Positions 6,624-12,966 of a stretch of DNA of 15,739 bases are shown one piece after another. How positions within the stretch are numbered: the first letter of the stretch is position 1; each line of letters starts with the position of its first letter. This DNA comes from Anaerolineales bacterium (lineage in GTDB: Bacteria; Chloroflexota; Anaerolineae; UBA7937): NCBI GenBank assembly GCA_030593425.1, contig JAUVHF010000019.1:1-15739 (forward strand), read 5' to 3'. Below the pieces are notes generated by a model. The model made no database searches. It saw only the letters and a program-made list of their open reading frames with translations, and was not told the origin of the DNA. A program made the position numbers and the translations under genes.

Positions 6624-6658
6624 AAAAGCCAGGGGCAGGACCTTAGGCCGCTGCCCCT
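6624..6658 (-). terminator. Hairpin terminator after the AOR operon
   Basis: AGGGGCAG (6631-6638) and CTGCCCCT (6651-6658) form a perfect 8-bp stem with a 12-nt loop. On the minus strand it is followed by GGCTTTTC, a short T run. It lies 24 nt beyond the stop of the NTPase gene, the last gene of the operon. Confidence 0.5.
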
Positions 6659-6681
6659 TTCCATACCGTAACAAACCCTTA

Positions 6682-7212
6682 CTATTTGGCTCCCCAGCTG
6701 ACTGGAAGCATATCCAAAATCCGTCGGGCCATACCCTCCCGATTTCCCTCCGTAACCGTGAGAACTGTCACTTGTGGCCTGGCCTTGAGGGTATCGACCC
6801 ATGGGTGAGGGCCAGCCATCACTGTACCCAGGACCACCTTCTCGCTTTCCAACGCCTCCACCACCGCTCTTCTAAACTCCTGGGAATAGAGTTCCATCTT
6901 CCCTATCTCGTCGATCACCACGTACCGCCGCTCCTCTATCGCTCGCCTGAGCGCCGCCACCCCCACCTCTTCCAGATCTCTCACATTGACCCCGTACTTA
7001 CTCACCCGAGGGGCACCCTTGATATCCACGTGCGCCAGCACCCCCTCCTCCCCCTCTAGGGTGATGATCTTGAAGCCCAGCCTTCGGCCTCCCTGGCGGA
7101 TCTCCTCCGTATAAAACCCCCCAGCCTCGCCGCCCAGCATATCCACCACCTGCTTGATAACGGTCGTCTTTCCCACCCCAGGACGGCCAGCCAGGAGAAT
7201 CGTCCGACCCAT
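6682..7212 (-). CDS. THEP1-type nucleoside-triphosphatase (176 aa)
   Basis: P-loop NTPase of the NTPase_1/THEP1 family, whose studied members hydrolyse nucleoside tri- and diphosphates. Walker A is GRPGVGKTT (residues 9-17) and Walker B is YVVIDEIGKMEL (97-108, acidic Asp101 and Glu102). GGFYTEEIRQGGRRLGFK (31-48) is the family signature. The length is typical. ATG 7212 has GAGGG upstream. It is the last gene of the AOR operon, 53 nt after the aminotransferase. Its role there is not known from the family: cofactor handling or nucleotide clearance are guesses, and it may simply be a passenger. Confidence 0.92.
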   Translation of the reverse strand: MGRTILLAGRPGVGKTTVIKQVVDMLGGEAGGFYTEEIRQGGRRLGFKIITLEGEEGVLAHVDIKGAPRVSKYGVNVRDLEEVGVAALRRAIEERRYVVIDEIGKMELYSQEFRRAVVEALESEKVVLGTVMAGPHPWVDTLKARPQVTVLTVTEGNREGMARRILDMLPVSWGAK

Positions 7213-7265
7213 CGCTCGCCCTCAACATCGAAAAGGGGGCAGAAATCTGACCCCTCTCATCTCCC

Positions 7266-8591
7266 TTACCGTGCCTTCTCCGCCTCGGTCAACGCCTCCT
7301 CGAAGATGGCTAAACCCTCGTTGGCCGTCTGACCGTCGATGGTCAGAGCGGGCATGAAGCGGATGGTGCTGGCTCCGCAACCCAGGATGAGAAGCCCCTT
7401 CTTGAAGGCTCGTTGGCTCAGATCGTCTCTAAGGGCCCGAGCCGGCTCCTTGCTCTCTTTGTCTTCCACCAATTCGATGCCGATCAATAATCCCTTGCCT
7501 CGCACATCACCGATGGTGGGGTGCTCCGCTTCCATGGCCCTGGCCCGATCCAACATATATTGGCCCATCTTGGCTGCGTTCTCCATCAGCCCCTCTTCGA
7601 TAAGCTTGATGGTGGCCAAGGCAGCGGCACAACAGACAGGGTTCCCGCCGAAAGTGGTGCCATGGGCCCCCGGCGGCCAGGTCATCAGTTCCTTGCGGGC
7701 TACCATGGCCCCCAAGGGCATACCGGAGGCGATCCCCTTGGCGATGGTGACGATATCTGGCACCACACCCCAATACTCGATGGCGAACCATTTGCCCGTC
7801 CGCCCCATCCCCGTCTGAATCTCGTCGTCAACGAGGAGGATGTCATACCTGTCGGCCAACTCTCTCAACCTCACGTGGAACTCCGGAGGGGGAACGATAT
7901 ACCCCCCTTCCCCTTGGATCGGCTCTATGAAGATGGCCGCCACCTCCTCCGGGGGCAAGGACTTCTGGAAAAGGAATTCGATGAACTCCACGCAGGCCAG
8001 ATCGCAGGCCGGATACTCCAAGTTGTAAGCGCAGCGGTAGCAGTAGCCATAAGGCACATGAGTGACCCCCGGCATCAAGGGGGCGAAGCCCTTCTTCTGC
8101 ACCGCCTTGCTCGCCGTCAAGGCCAAGGAGCCCATGGTTCGGCCATGAAAACTGCCCAAAAAGGCGATCATCTGCGGCCGGCCGGTGTAGTAGCGGGCCA
8201 ACTTGATCGCCGCCTCCACCGCCTCGGTGCCCGAGTTGGTGAAGAAAAGTCGTTTTGCCTGACTACCAGGCACGAGAGAGTTGAGTTTCTCTGCCAACTC
8301 GATCTCCACGCCATAGTAGAAGTCGGTCCCCGACATATGGATGAACTTGGCCGCCTGTTCCTGGATCGCCGTCACCACCTCTGGATGAGAGTGGCCAGTG
8401 GTGGTGACGGCGATGCCGGCGTTGAAGTCGATATACCGGTTGCCATCTACATCCCAAGCGATGGAACCCTGGCCGTGATCCATAACGAAGGGGAACGGAC
8501 GGGTATACGAGGGCGACATCGCCTCCTCATCGCGGGCCACATACCCCTTGGTTTTGGGGCCGGGGATCCTCGATCTTGTAGCGGGTTTCAT
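7266..8591 (-). CDS. Class III PLP aminotransferase, GABA/ornithine-type or racemase-like (441 aa)
   Basis: Fold-type I PLP enzyme. The Schiff-base lysine is Lys285 in TIAKGIASGMPLG. The pyridine-nitrogen Asp256 lies in VDDEIQTGMGRTG, and NSGTEAVEAA (119-128) binds phosphate. The N-terminus (IPGPKTKGYVARDEEAMSPSYT) and the GHSHP, SFHGRTMG and MPGVTHVPYG segments resemble the archaeal group annotated as acetylornithine/4-aminobutyrate aminotransferases, which also includes amino-acid racemases. The exact reaction is therefore open. Four cysteines at 184, 187, 196 and 200 (YCYRC...PAC...AC) form a possible metal-binding loop. The ATG overlaps the stop of the MoaD-like gene (ATGA), and its ribosome binding site GAGGAGAGG lies within that gene. 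Transamination of an omega-amino acid would supply an aldehyde to the neighbouring AOR. Confidence 0.93.
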   Translation of the reverse strand: MKPATRSRIPGPKTKGYVARDEEAMSPSYTRPFPFVMDHGQGSIAWDVDGNRYIDFNAGIAVTTTGHSHPEVVTAIQEQAAKFIHMSGTDFYYGVEIELAEKLNSLVPGSQAKRLFFTNSGTEAVEAAIKLARYYTGRPQMIAFLGSFHGRTMGSLALTASKAVQKKGFAPLMPGVTHVPYGYCYRCAYNLEYPACDLACVEFIEFLFQKSLPPEEVAAIFIEPIQGEGGYIVPPPEFHVRLRELADRYDILLVDDEIQTGMGRTGKWFAIEYWGVVPDIVTIAKGIASGMPLGAMVARKELMTWPPGAHGTTFGGNPVCCAAALATIKLIEEGLMENAAKMGQYMLDRARAMEAEHPTIGDVRGKGLLIGIELVEDKESKEPARALRDDLSQRAFKKGLLILGCGASTIRFMPALTIDGQTANEGLAIFEEALTEAEKAR

Positions 8592-8839
8592 TTCAGCATC
8601 CTCTCCTCTACTAGTGTTTGGCCTCCCCCCACGAGAGGCACCAACTTCACCTGGTCGCCCTCCTGGAGGAGGTAACTCTTCGGCTCTTGGCGGCCGTTCA
8701 CCATCACCACCGCCACCAAATCGGCAGGGATGCCCAAACCGTCTAACAACTGGTGCACCGTCTGGGCAGGGTTAGCCCTCACCGTCTCAGAAAGATAGTT
8801 CTTGAGCATCCCCACTGGTACTACCTTTACCCTTTTCAT
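8588..8839 (-). CDS. MoaD/ThiS-family ubiquitin-like sulfur-carrier protein with C-terminal extension (83 aa)
   Basis: A small beta-grasp protein: VKVVPVGMLKNYL at the start, a central helix (TVHQLLDGLG), VAVVMVNGR, then LLQEGDQVKLVPLVGGG. The closing GDxVxLxPxVGG is the hallmark of MoaD and ThiS, whose C-terminal Gly-Gly is thiocarboxylated to donate sulfur in molybdopterin/tungstopterin or thiamin synthesis. Gly71-73 are not terminal here; ten residues, QTLVEERMLK, follow. The extension would have to be removed for carrier activity, or the protein has another role. Part of it encodes the ribosome binding site of the next gene. The gene overlaps AOR by 4 nt upstream and the aminotransferase by 4 nt downstream, which ties it to tungsten-enzyme function. 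Confidence 0.88.
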   Translation of the reverse strand: MKRVKVVPVGMLKNYLSETVRANPAQTVHQLLDGLGIPADLVAVVMVNGRQEPKSYLLQEGDQVKLVPLVGGGQTLVEERMLK

Positions 8840-10662
8840 ATCTTGACCAGGTCGCTTAAGCCCAACTCCTCCAGTTTCTCCCTAGTGGGGATGCCGTTCT
8901 TATCCCAGCCCCGCTGGGCGTAGTACATATCCAAGAGTTTCTCCACATCCTCTCTGGAGACGAACTTCCCCTTGGTGGGGCCGCTTATCACCGGCTCCTT
9001 CCAGGTGCGCGCTGGCGGATAATCCCACTCCCGACCGAACCCCTCCACCTCTCTCACCCAGAAAGCCCGGGTGAGGTTCCAGACCCGCTCCGAGATCTTC
9101 AAGAGATCATCCCAGGAGCGATCCACGCCCGTGACCGCCTTCAGGACCGCGGCATAATAACCCAAATCTAACCCCAACTCCACCCACTGCAGCCGACAGC
9201 ACCCCAGGCAATCAAAGAGGGGGCGGATATGCTGCAACTCTATCACTTTGGCCGCCTTATCCTCCGTGACCTTGTCCCGGCCCACCTCTAGATCATAGGT
9301 GATAGCCCAGGAGCGGTTGTGATGGGCCCCCACATCGGCGGTCATATAAGAGAGGAGCATGGCCGGGGCGTTCCTCGACTCGTAGCCGCTCATCTCCAAA
9401 CCCTTCACCTGCACGGCGAAGTCGCTGCTTCCCTTGCCCCAAACACGGGCCGCATGTTTCACCCCCTGAGCCAGGATGTCGCCGATCCCTTCCCGTTTGG
9501 CTATCTTCTCCAGAAGGGCGAAAACCACCTTCGCCTGGCCAAAATTCAGTTCTAAGCCATCGGTCTCCTCGGTGGTGATGATCCCTTTCTCGAAGCACTC
9601 CATAGCGAAAGCGATGGCGTTGCCCGCGGAGATGGTGTCTAAGCCGTACTCATCGCAGAGGTAGTTAGCGTAGGCCACATCTTCGATATCGGAGAGAGCC
9701 ACATTGGCACCCAAGAGAGCCGCGGTCTCATATTCCGGCCCCTCGACCCGAACCCCATGCTTCTTGCTGTGGGACCATTTACCACAAGGGGAGGAGCAGC
9801 CGAAGCAGGCCTTGTCGGTGACCACTATCCTCTCCCTCATCAGTTCGCCGGCCAACCCTTCTGCCTTCTCGAAGGCTCCCGACTGAAAGTTGCGAGTAGG
9901 GAAAGAGCCCACCTCGTCGGACCACATATTGACCCCCGAGGTCCCCAGCCTGGTCCAGCTCTCCCAGGCCTCGCTGGCTCTACAAGCGTCGTACATCTGG
10001 CGGGAGATGCGGCGATATTCATCTAGATCGGCCACAGGGATACTTTTGGTTCCTCGAACGGCGATGGCCTTGAGTCTCTTGGCCCCCATCACTGTGCCCA
10101 CCCCCGCCCGTCCTGCCTGACGGCCGAAATCGTGGCTTACGCAGGAGTATACCACCCCCCTCTCAGCCGCAGGACCGATGGTCGCTATCTGGAACTCCTC
10201 CCCCAACTCCTCCTTGAGGACCTTCTCCACACTGATGGAACCCTGACCCCAATATCGACTGGCCTCGCGAAGTTCCACCTCCTCATCATCGACGAAGAGA
10301 TAGACCGGCTGGGGAGAGATACCCTCGAATATGAAGGCATCATATCCGGCATACTTCATCTCCGCGCAGAGGTGCCCACCTACACTGCTATCGGCGTACC
10401 CTCCTGTAGCCGGGGATTTAGCCGCGAAGGTGGTCTTGCCCGCCCCGGGGATCAGGAGACCCGAGAGAGGCCCCGTAGCCACTATTAGTTTATTCCCCGG
10501 CCCCAAGGGATCCGTCCCCTTTTCTAACTCCTGGTAGAGGATGCTGGCGGCGAAACCTCGGCCGCCCAAATAACCCCTGGCTAACTCCAGGTTTAGAGAC
10601 TCCTTCGTGATCTTCCCCCTGGCTAGATCGACACGCAATACGGTTCCCGCATATGCGTTCAC
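8836..10662 (-). CDS. aor: Tungsten aldehyde:ferredoxin oxidoreductase (608 aa)
   Basis: Oxidises aldehydes to carboxylic acids with ferredoxin as electron acceptor, using a bis-pterin tungsten cofactor and one [4Fe-4S] cluster. The length matches the 605-aa Pyrococcus enzyme. Cluster ligands are visible as CFGCSSPC (Cys286, 289, 293) plus a later Cys in DCLGCC (likely Cys489). DEYGLD (337-342) and D484xxG at the second site are the pterin-binding DxxG motifs. The N-terminal half has the family segments GGRGFAASILY, ATGPLSG and SSVGGHLCAEMKYAGYDA. The start is GTG 10662 with AAGGAGGA upstream. The closest functional class (AOR, FOR or another subgroup) is undecided. It lies 25 nt after the polyferredoxin gene, its probable electron partner, and overlaps the MoaD-like gene by ATGA. 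Confidence 0.96.
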   Translation of the reverse strand: MNAYAGTVLRVDLARGKITKESLNLELARGYLGGRGFAASILYQELEKGTDPLGPGNKLIVATGPLSGLLIPGAGKTTFAAKSPATGGYADSSVGGHLCAEMKYAGYDAFIFEGISPQPVYLFVDDEEVELREASRYWGQGSISVEKVLKEELGEEFQIATIGPAAERGVVYSCVSHDFGRQAGRAGVGTVMGAKRLKAIAVRGTKSIPVADLDEYRRISRQMYDACRASEAWESWTRLGTSGVNMWSDEVGSFPTRNFQSGAFEKAEGLAGELMRERIVVTDKACFGCSSPCGKWSHSKKHGVRVEGPEYETAALLGANVALSDIEDVAYANYLCDEYGLDTISAGNAIAFAMECFEKGIITTEETDGLELNFGQAKVVFALLEKIAKREGIGDILAQGVKHAARVWGKGSSDFAVQVKGLEMSGYESRNAPAMLLSYMTADVGAHHNRSWAITYDLEVGRDKVTEDKAAKVIELQHIRPLFDCLGCCRLQWVELGLDLGYYAAVLKAVTGVDRSWDDLLKISERVWNLTRAFWVREVEGFGREWDYPPARTWKEPVISGPTKGKFVSREDVEKLLDMYYAQRGWDKNGIPTREKLEELGLSDLVKI

Positions 10663-10687
10663 CTTGGCGTTCCTCCTTGAAAGCCTA

Positions 10688-11071
10688 TCACTCTATGTAT
10701 AGGGCTCCCGGCCCGCAATAACTCACGCACTCCTCGCAGAGGTCACACTGGAAGGGTGCTTCGTAGTCGGGATGGACGAAAATCACCCCCTCCGGGCAAG
10801 CATCGACGCAGGCCATGCAGGCTATGCACTCCTCGGCATCGATATAGTAAGCCCCTTTCTCGTCTCGGGGGATGCAGTCCACGGGGCAGACCTCCGCGCA
10901 TTCCCCACATTGAGTGCAGGTACGCACCTCGTAAGTCCCGGGATTGGGGAAATGGGGAGTTATGGCTAGGCGTGCCTTTTTAGGGTTGTTCTCTGCGAAG
11001 TGGTAGAGAGAACAAGCCAGAAGGCAAGCCCTGCACCCCGAGCACTTGGAACTATCGGCTCTAAGGTACAT
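10688..11071 (-). CDS. Polyferredoxin, four [4Fe-4S] sites (127 aa), likely AOR electron partner
   Basis: Iron-sulfur electron carrier of the DmsB/HycB-like type. Cysteine groups: CSGCRACLLAC (residues 10-20), CTQCGECAEVCP (52-63), CIACMACVDACP (82-93) and CDLCEECVSYC (109-119). There are 17 cysteines in all, enough for four cubane clusters. No signal peptide is present, so it is cytoplasmic. I chose ATG 11071 because AAGGAGAGGAGA lies directly upstream; the longer TTG 11092 has no site. It is the first gene of the AOR operon and probably takes electrons from AOR to pass to a redox partner outside this window. Confidence 0.94.
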   Translation of the reverse strand: MYLRADSSKCSGCRACLLACSLYHFAENNPKKARLAITPHFPNPGTYEVRTCTQCGECAEVCPVDCIPRDEKGAYYIDAEECIACMACVDACPEGVIFVHPDYEAPFQCDLCEECVSYCGPGALYIE

Positions 11072-11084
11072 TCTCCTCTCCTTG

Positions 11085-11107
11085 TCCGTCAAGGATCCCT
11101 GTGGGAA
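11085..11107 (+). repeat. Short GGATCC-centred repeat, copy 1
   Basis: The 23-nt sequence matches 12937-12959 read on the opposite strand at 22 of 23 positions (core AAGGATCCCTGTGGGAA). It lies in the ferredoxin leader, just before the ribosome binding site. Confidence 0.6.
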
Positions 11108-11117
11108 GCGATAATTT

Positions 11118-11137
11118 GGCCGGGTAGAGACCCGACC
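11118..11137 (-). promoter_or_regulatory. Hairpin at the 5' end of the AOR operon transcript
   Basis: GGTCGGGT and ACCCGGCC form an 8-bp stem (one G-U pair) closed by a CTCT tetraloop. It begins at the predicted transcription start. No U-run follows, so it is probably not a terminator; an mRNA-stabilising or regulatory structure is more likely. Confidence 0.45.
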
Positions 11138-11144
11138 GCTTTTG

Positions 11145-11173
11145 AGGATACATCAAGGGAGAAGAAAAGTCAA
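11145..11173 (-). promoter_or_regulatory. Sigma-70-type promoter of the AOR operon
   Basis: On the minus strand, TTGACT (-35) and TATCCT (-10) with a 17-nt spacer. The expected start is near 11138, giving a leader of about 65 nt before ATG 11071. Confidence 0.65.
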
Positions 11174-11577
11174 GGGGTCCATAGTTCTCCCTTATCGAGG
11201 ATATTCTTCGGAAATAACGAATTCCGCCTTCAGCCATCTCGCTTCCCTCTGGCCGAACCTCGGTAGTCAACGGCAACCTGCTACTGAATCGGCCCACAGG
11301 CAGCCTGCTCTATACAAGACCTGTCCCACCCTAGAACCATTCCATTGCATACCAGAATCAGCGGCAATCCGTGAATCACATACAACATATTGTATCTCTT
11401 ACTCCCTTGGAAACCCACGCGGCTATATTCCTTCCCCAAGAGTGGAACAAAAGGGCAAAAATCAAGCCAGAATAGAGATCAAATCCCTAAGATGCCTATA
11501 ATTTCATGCCAAGAATCAGGGAGTGTGTCCTCATAGAGATAGTCCTCCTTAAAGTAGACATAAGAAGAAATTGCCCC
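11174..11577. other. Intergenic region without recognisable genes
   Basis: About 400 nt between the divergent AOR-operon and rpoD promoters. It is more AT-rich than its neighbours. The only clear structure is ATACAA-CATA-TTGTAT at 11380-11395, a small inverted repeat that could be a protein-binding site. A start-less minus-strand frame ending near 11485 encodes a peptide-like string (FKEDYLYEDTLPDSWHEI) but has no supporting signals. Confidence 0.4.
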
Positions 11578-11606
11578 TTGATTTTTCCATCACTTTATGT
11601 TATAAT
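11578..11606 (+). promoter_or_regulatory. Near-consensus promoter of rpoD
   Basis: TTGATT (-35), a 17-nt spacer, and a perfect TATAAT (-10). Expected start near 11613. Confidence 0.8.
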
Positions 11607-11879
11607 ATGTGAGTGAGACGGGGGAGGCCTGTCTCTTTATGTTGGTGATGTCGCTGGGGAGGTTTCTCTGCGTCGTCACATGATTCTATCGAGTGGGATA
11701 CTTTACCTCGCCTTAAGTGACTCTACTGGCCCCTGCGGTGATGCCCGTTGAATGCCCTCATGCTCTACACATGGCCGGGGAAGGTGTTGTCTCGCAGGGT
11801 ATTTTCTTATCTCCGGCATCTCGACGTGGAGGAAACGCCCAGAGAAAAATCGAAAAGATGGTGGTGAGGAGCCGAGGAC
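11607..11879 (+). promoter_or_regulatory. Long structured rpoD leader with possible 14-aa upstream ORF
   Basis: The leader of about 270 nt starts with an 8-bp hairpin (11615-11635, GAGACGGG paired with CCTGTCTC) whose 5-nt loop is GGAGG, a Shine-Dalgarno sequence. ATG 11639 follows and opens a short ORF (MLVMSLGRFLCVVT) ending at TGA 11683. The rest shows no gene. Long leaders often carry growth-rate or temperature control, but this one matches no known element that I can recognise. Confidence 0.35.
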
Positions 11880-12884
11880 ATGCAAATCCGTGTCTGCGAT
11901 AAGAGTGTGGAAGTCCAAGAAGAGGGGAAGGCGACCCCTGAGAAGAAAAAGGAGGAGTTCGACCTCAGCGAGATAGGCGTGGATGATACGGTGAGCCTTT
12001 ACCTCAAGGAGATCAGCCGTATCGATCTCCTCACCGCGAAGGAAGAGGTTGACCTGGCCAGACGTATGGAAAAGGGACAGGAGGCTCGCCTCCGACTTTC
12101 TCGAGATGGCGAGTTGACAGCCGCTGAGAAGAAAGGGTTGGAGCGCCTAAGGACTGATGCAGAAGGGGCACGCCAGCATCTCATCAAGGCTAACTTCCGC
12201 CTGGTGGTGAGCATCGCCAAGAAGTATGTAGGTCGAGGGGTATCCTTCCTAGACCTCATTCAAGAGGGGAACATCGGCCTCATCCGGGCTGTAGAGAAGT
12301 TCGACTACCATCGCGGCTATAAGTTCAGCACCTATGCCACCTGGTGGATCCGCCAGGCGATTACCCGCGCCATCGCCGACCAGGGGCGGACCATCAGGGT
12401 GCCGGTTCATATGTGTGAACGGATCAATAAACTGGTCCGGGTCTCCCGTAGTTTAGCCCAAGAACTGGGTCGAGAGCCGACCTCGGAGGAGATCGCCGTC
12501 GAATTGGGCACCACCCCTAAGAAGGTAGAGAAGATCATCGAGATCGCCCAACGACCTCTCTCTTTAGAGATGCCGGTTGGCGAAGAGAAGGATAGCCACT
12601 TAGGGGATTTCATCGAGGATCAGAAGACCCAAGCCCCCACCGATGCTGCTTCGCAGCGGCTGCTAAGAGAGCAGATGGAGGATATCCTCACCTCCTTAAC
12701 CCCACGAGAGGGGCGTGTGCTCCAGATGCGCTTTGGGCTGAAAGATGGCCGTAGCCATACCTTGGAGGAGGTAGGAAGGCAGTTCGGGGTTACGCGGGAG
12801 CGGATCCGACAGATCGAGGCCAAGGCCCTCCGCAAACTCCGTCACCCTTCCCGGAGTCGCAAACTGAGAGACTATCTAGACTAG
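11880..12884 (+). CDS. rpoD: RNA polymerase primary-type sigma factor, RpoD/SigA family (334 aa)
   Basis: Directs RNA polymerase to -10/-35 promoters. After a charged N-terminal tail of about 30 residues comes region 1.2 (DDTVSLYLKEISRIDLLTAKEE). Region 2 spans about 97-178, with NFRLVVSIAKKYVGRG, FLDLIQEGNIGLIRAVEKFD and the -10 recognition segment FSTYATWWIRQAITRAI. Region 3 is at about 180-257. Region 4 (263-334) has the helix-turn-helix EVGRQFGVTRERIRQIEAKALRKL. Region 1.1 is absent, as in short primary or group 2 sigma factors. An in-frame TGA at 11865-11867 and GAGGAG 8 nt upstream fix the start at ATG 11880. The strong promoter and single-gene terminator favour a housekeeping role, though a second sigma of this type elsewhere cannot be excluded. 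Confidence 0.95.
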   Translation: MQIRVCDKSVEVQEEGKATPEKKKEEFDLSEIGVDDTVSLYLKEISRIDLLTAKEEVDLARRMEKGQEARLRLSRDGELTAAEKKGLERLRTDAEGARQHLIKANFRLVVSIAKKYVGRGVSFLDLIQEGNIGLIRAVEKFDYHRGYKFSTYATWWIRQAITRAIADQGRTIRVPVHMCERINKLVRVSRSLAQELGREPTSEEIAVELGTTPKKVEKIIEIAQRPLSLEMPVGEEKDSHLGDFIEDQKTQAPTDAASQRLLREQMEDILTSLTPREGRVLQMRFGLKDGRSHTLEEVGRQFGVTRERIRQIEAKALRKLRHPSRSRKLRDYLD

Positions 12885-12904
12885 GCGAGTTTCCTCAACT
12901 GTTA

Positions 12905-12938
12905 GCCGCTGCCTTTCCTTGGGCAGCGGCAAGTTTTT
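12905..12938 (+). terminator. Rho-independent terminator of rpoD
   Basis: GCCGCTGCC and GGCAGCGGC form a perfect 9-bp GC-rich stem with an 8-nt loop, followed by AAGTTTTT. It starts 20 nt after the rpoD stop. A hydrolase start inside it can be dismissed. Confidence 0.92.
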
Positions 12939-12959
12939 CCCGCAGGGATCCTTGACGGA
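12937..12959 (-). repeat. Short GGATCC-centred repeat, copy 2
   Basis: Inverted relative to copy 1 at 11085-11107, with one mismatch in 23. Copies 1 and 2 thus bracket the rpoD region in opposite orientation. Confidence 0.6.
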
Positions 12960-12966
12960 TGAGAGG

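Noticed and set aside
7233..7260. A third GTCAGAT-like palindrome between the aminotransferase and NTPase genes
   Set aside because: Only half an arm (AAATCTGACCCC) is present and no full inverted repeat forms.
7521..8675. 384-codon plus-strand open frame opposite the aminotransferase
   Set aside because: It lies antisense to a clear aminotransferase, has no domain-like sequence, and is the usual by-product of GC-rich codon bias.
10505..10520. Another GGATCC-type repeat copy inside the AOR gene
   Set aside because: The bases encode the conserved GTDPLGPGNK segment of AOR, so protein conservation explains them.
11470..11600. Minus-strand frame ending in a DSWHEIIGILGI-like peptide opposite the rpoD promoter
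   Set aside because: About 37 codons, no start codon, bounded by a stop upstream; too short to support a gene remnant.
11703..11976. Several short frames in the rpoD leader
   Set aside because: None has a good ribosome binding site or family resemblance, and they overlap the well-fixed rpoD start.
12919..12966. Earlier TTG starts for the hydrolase gene
   Set aside because: They fall inside the rpoD terminator stem or the short repeat, and lack ribosome binding sites.
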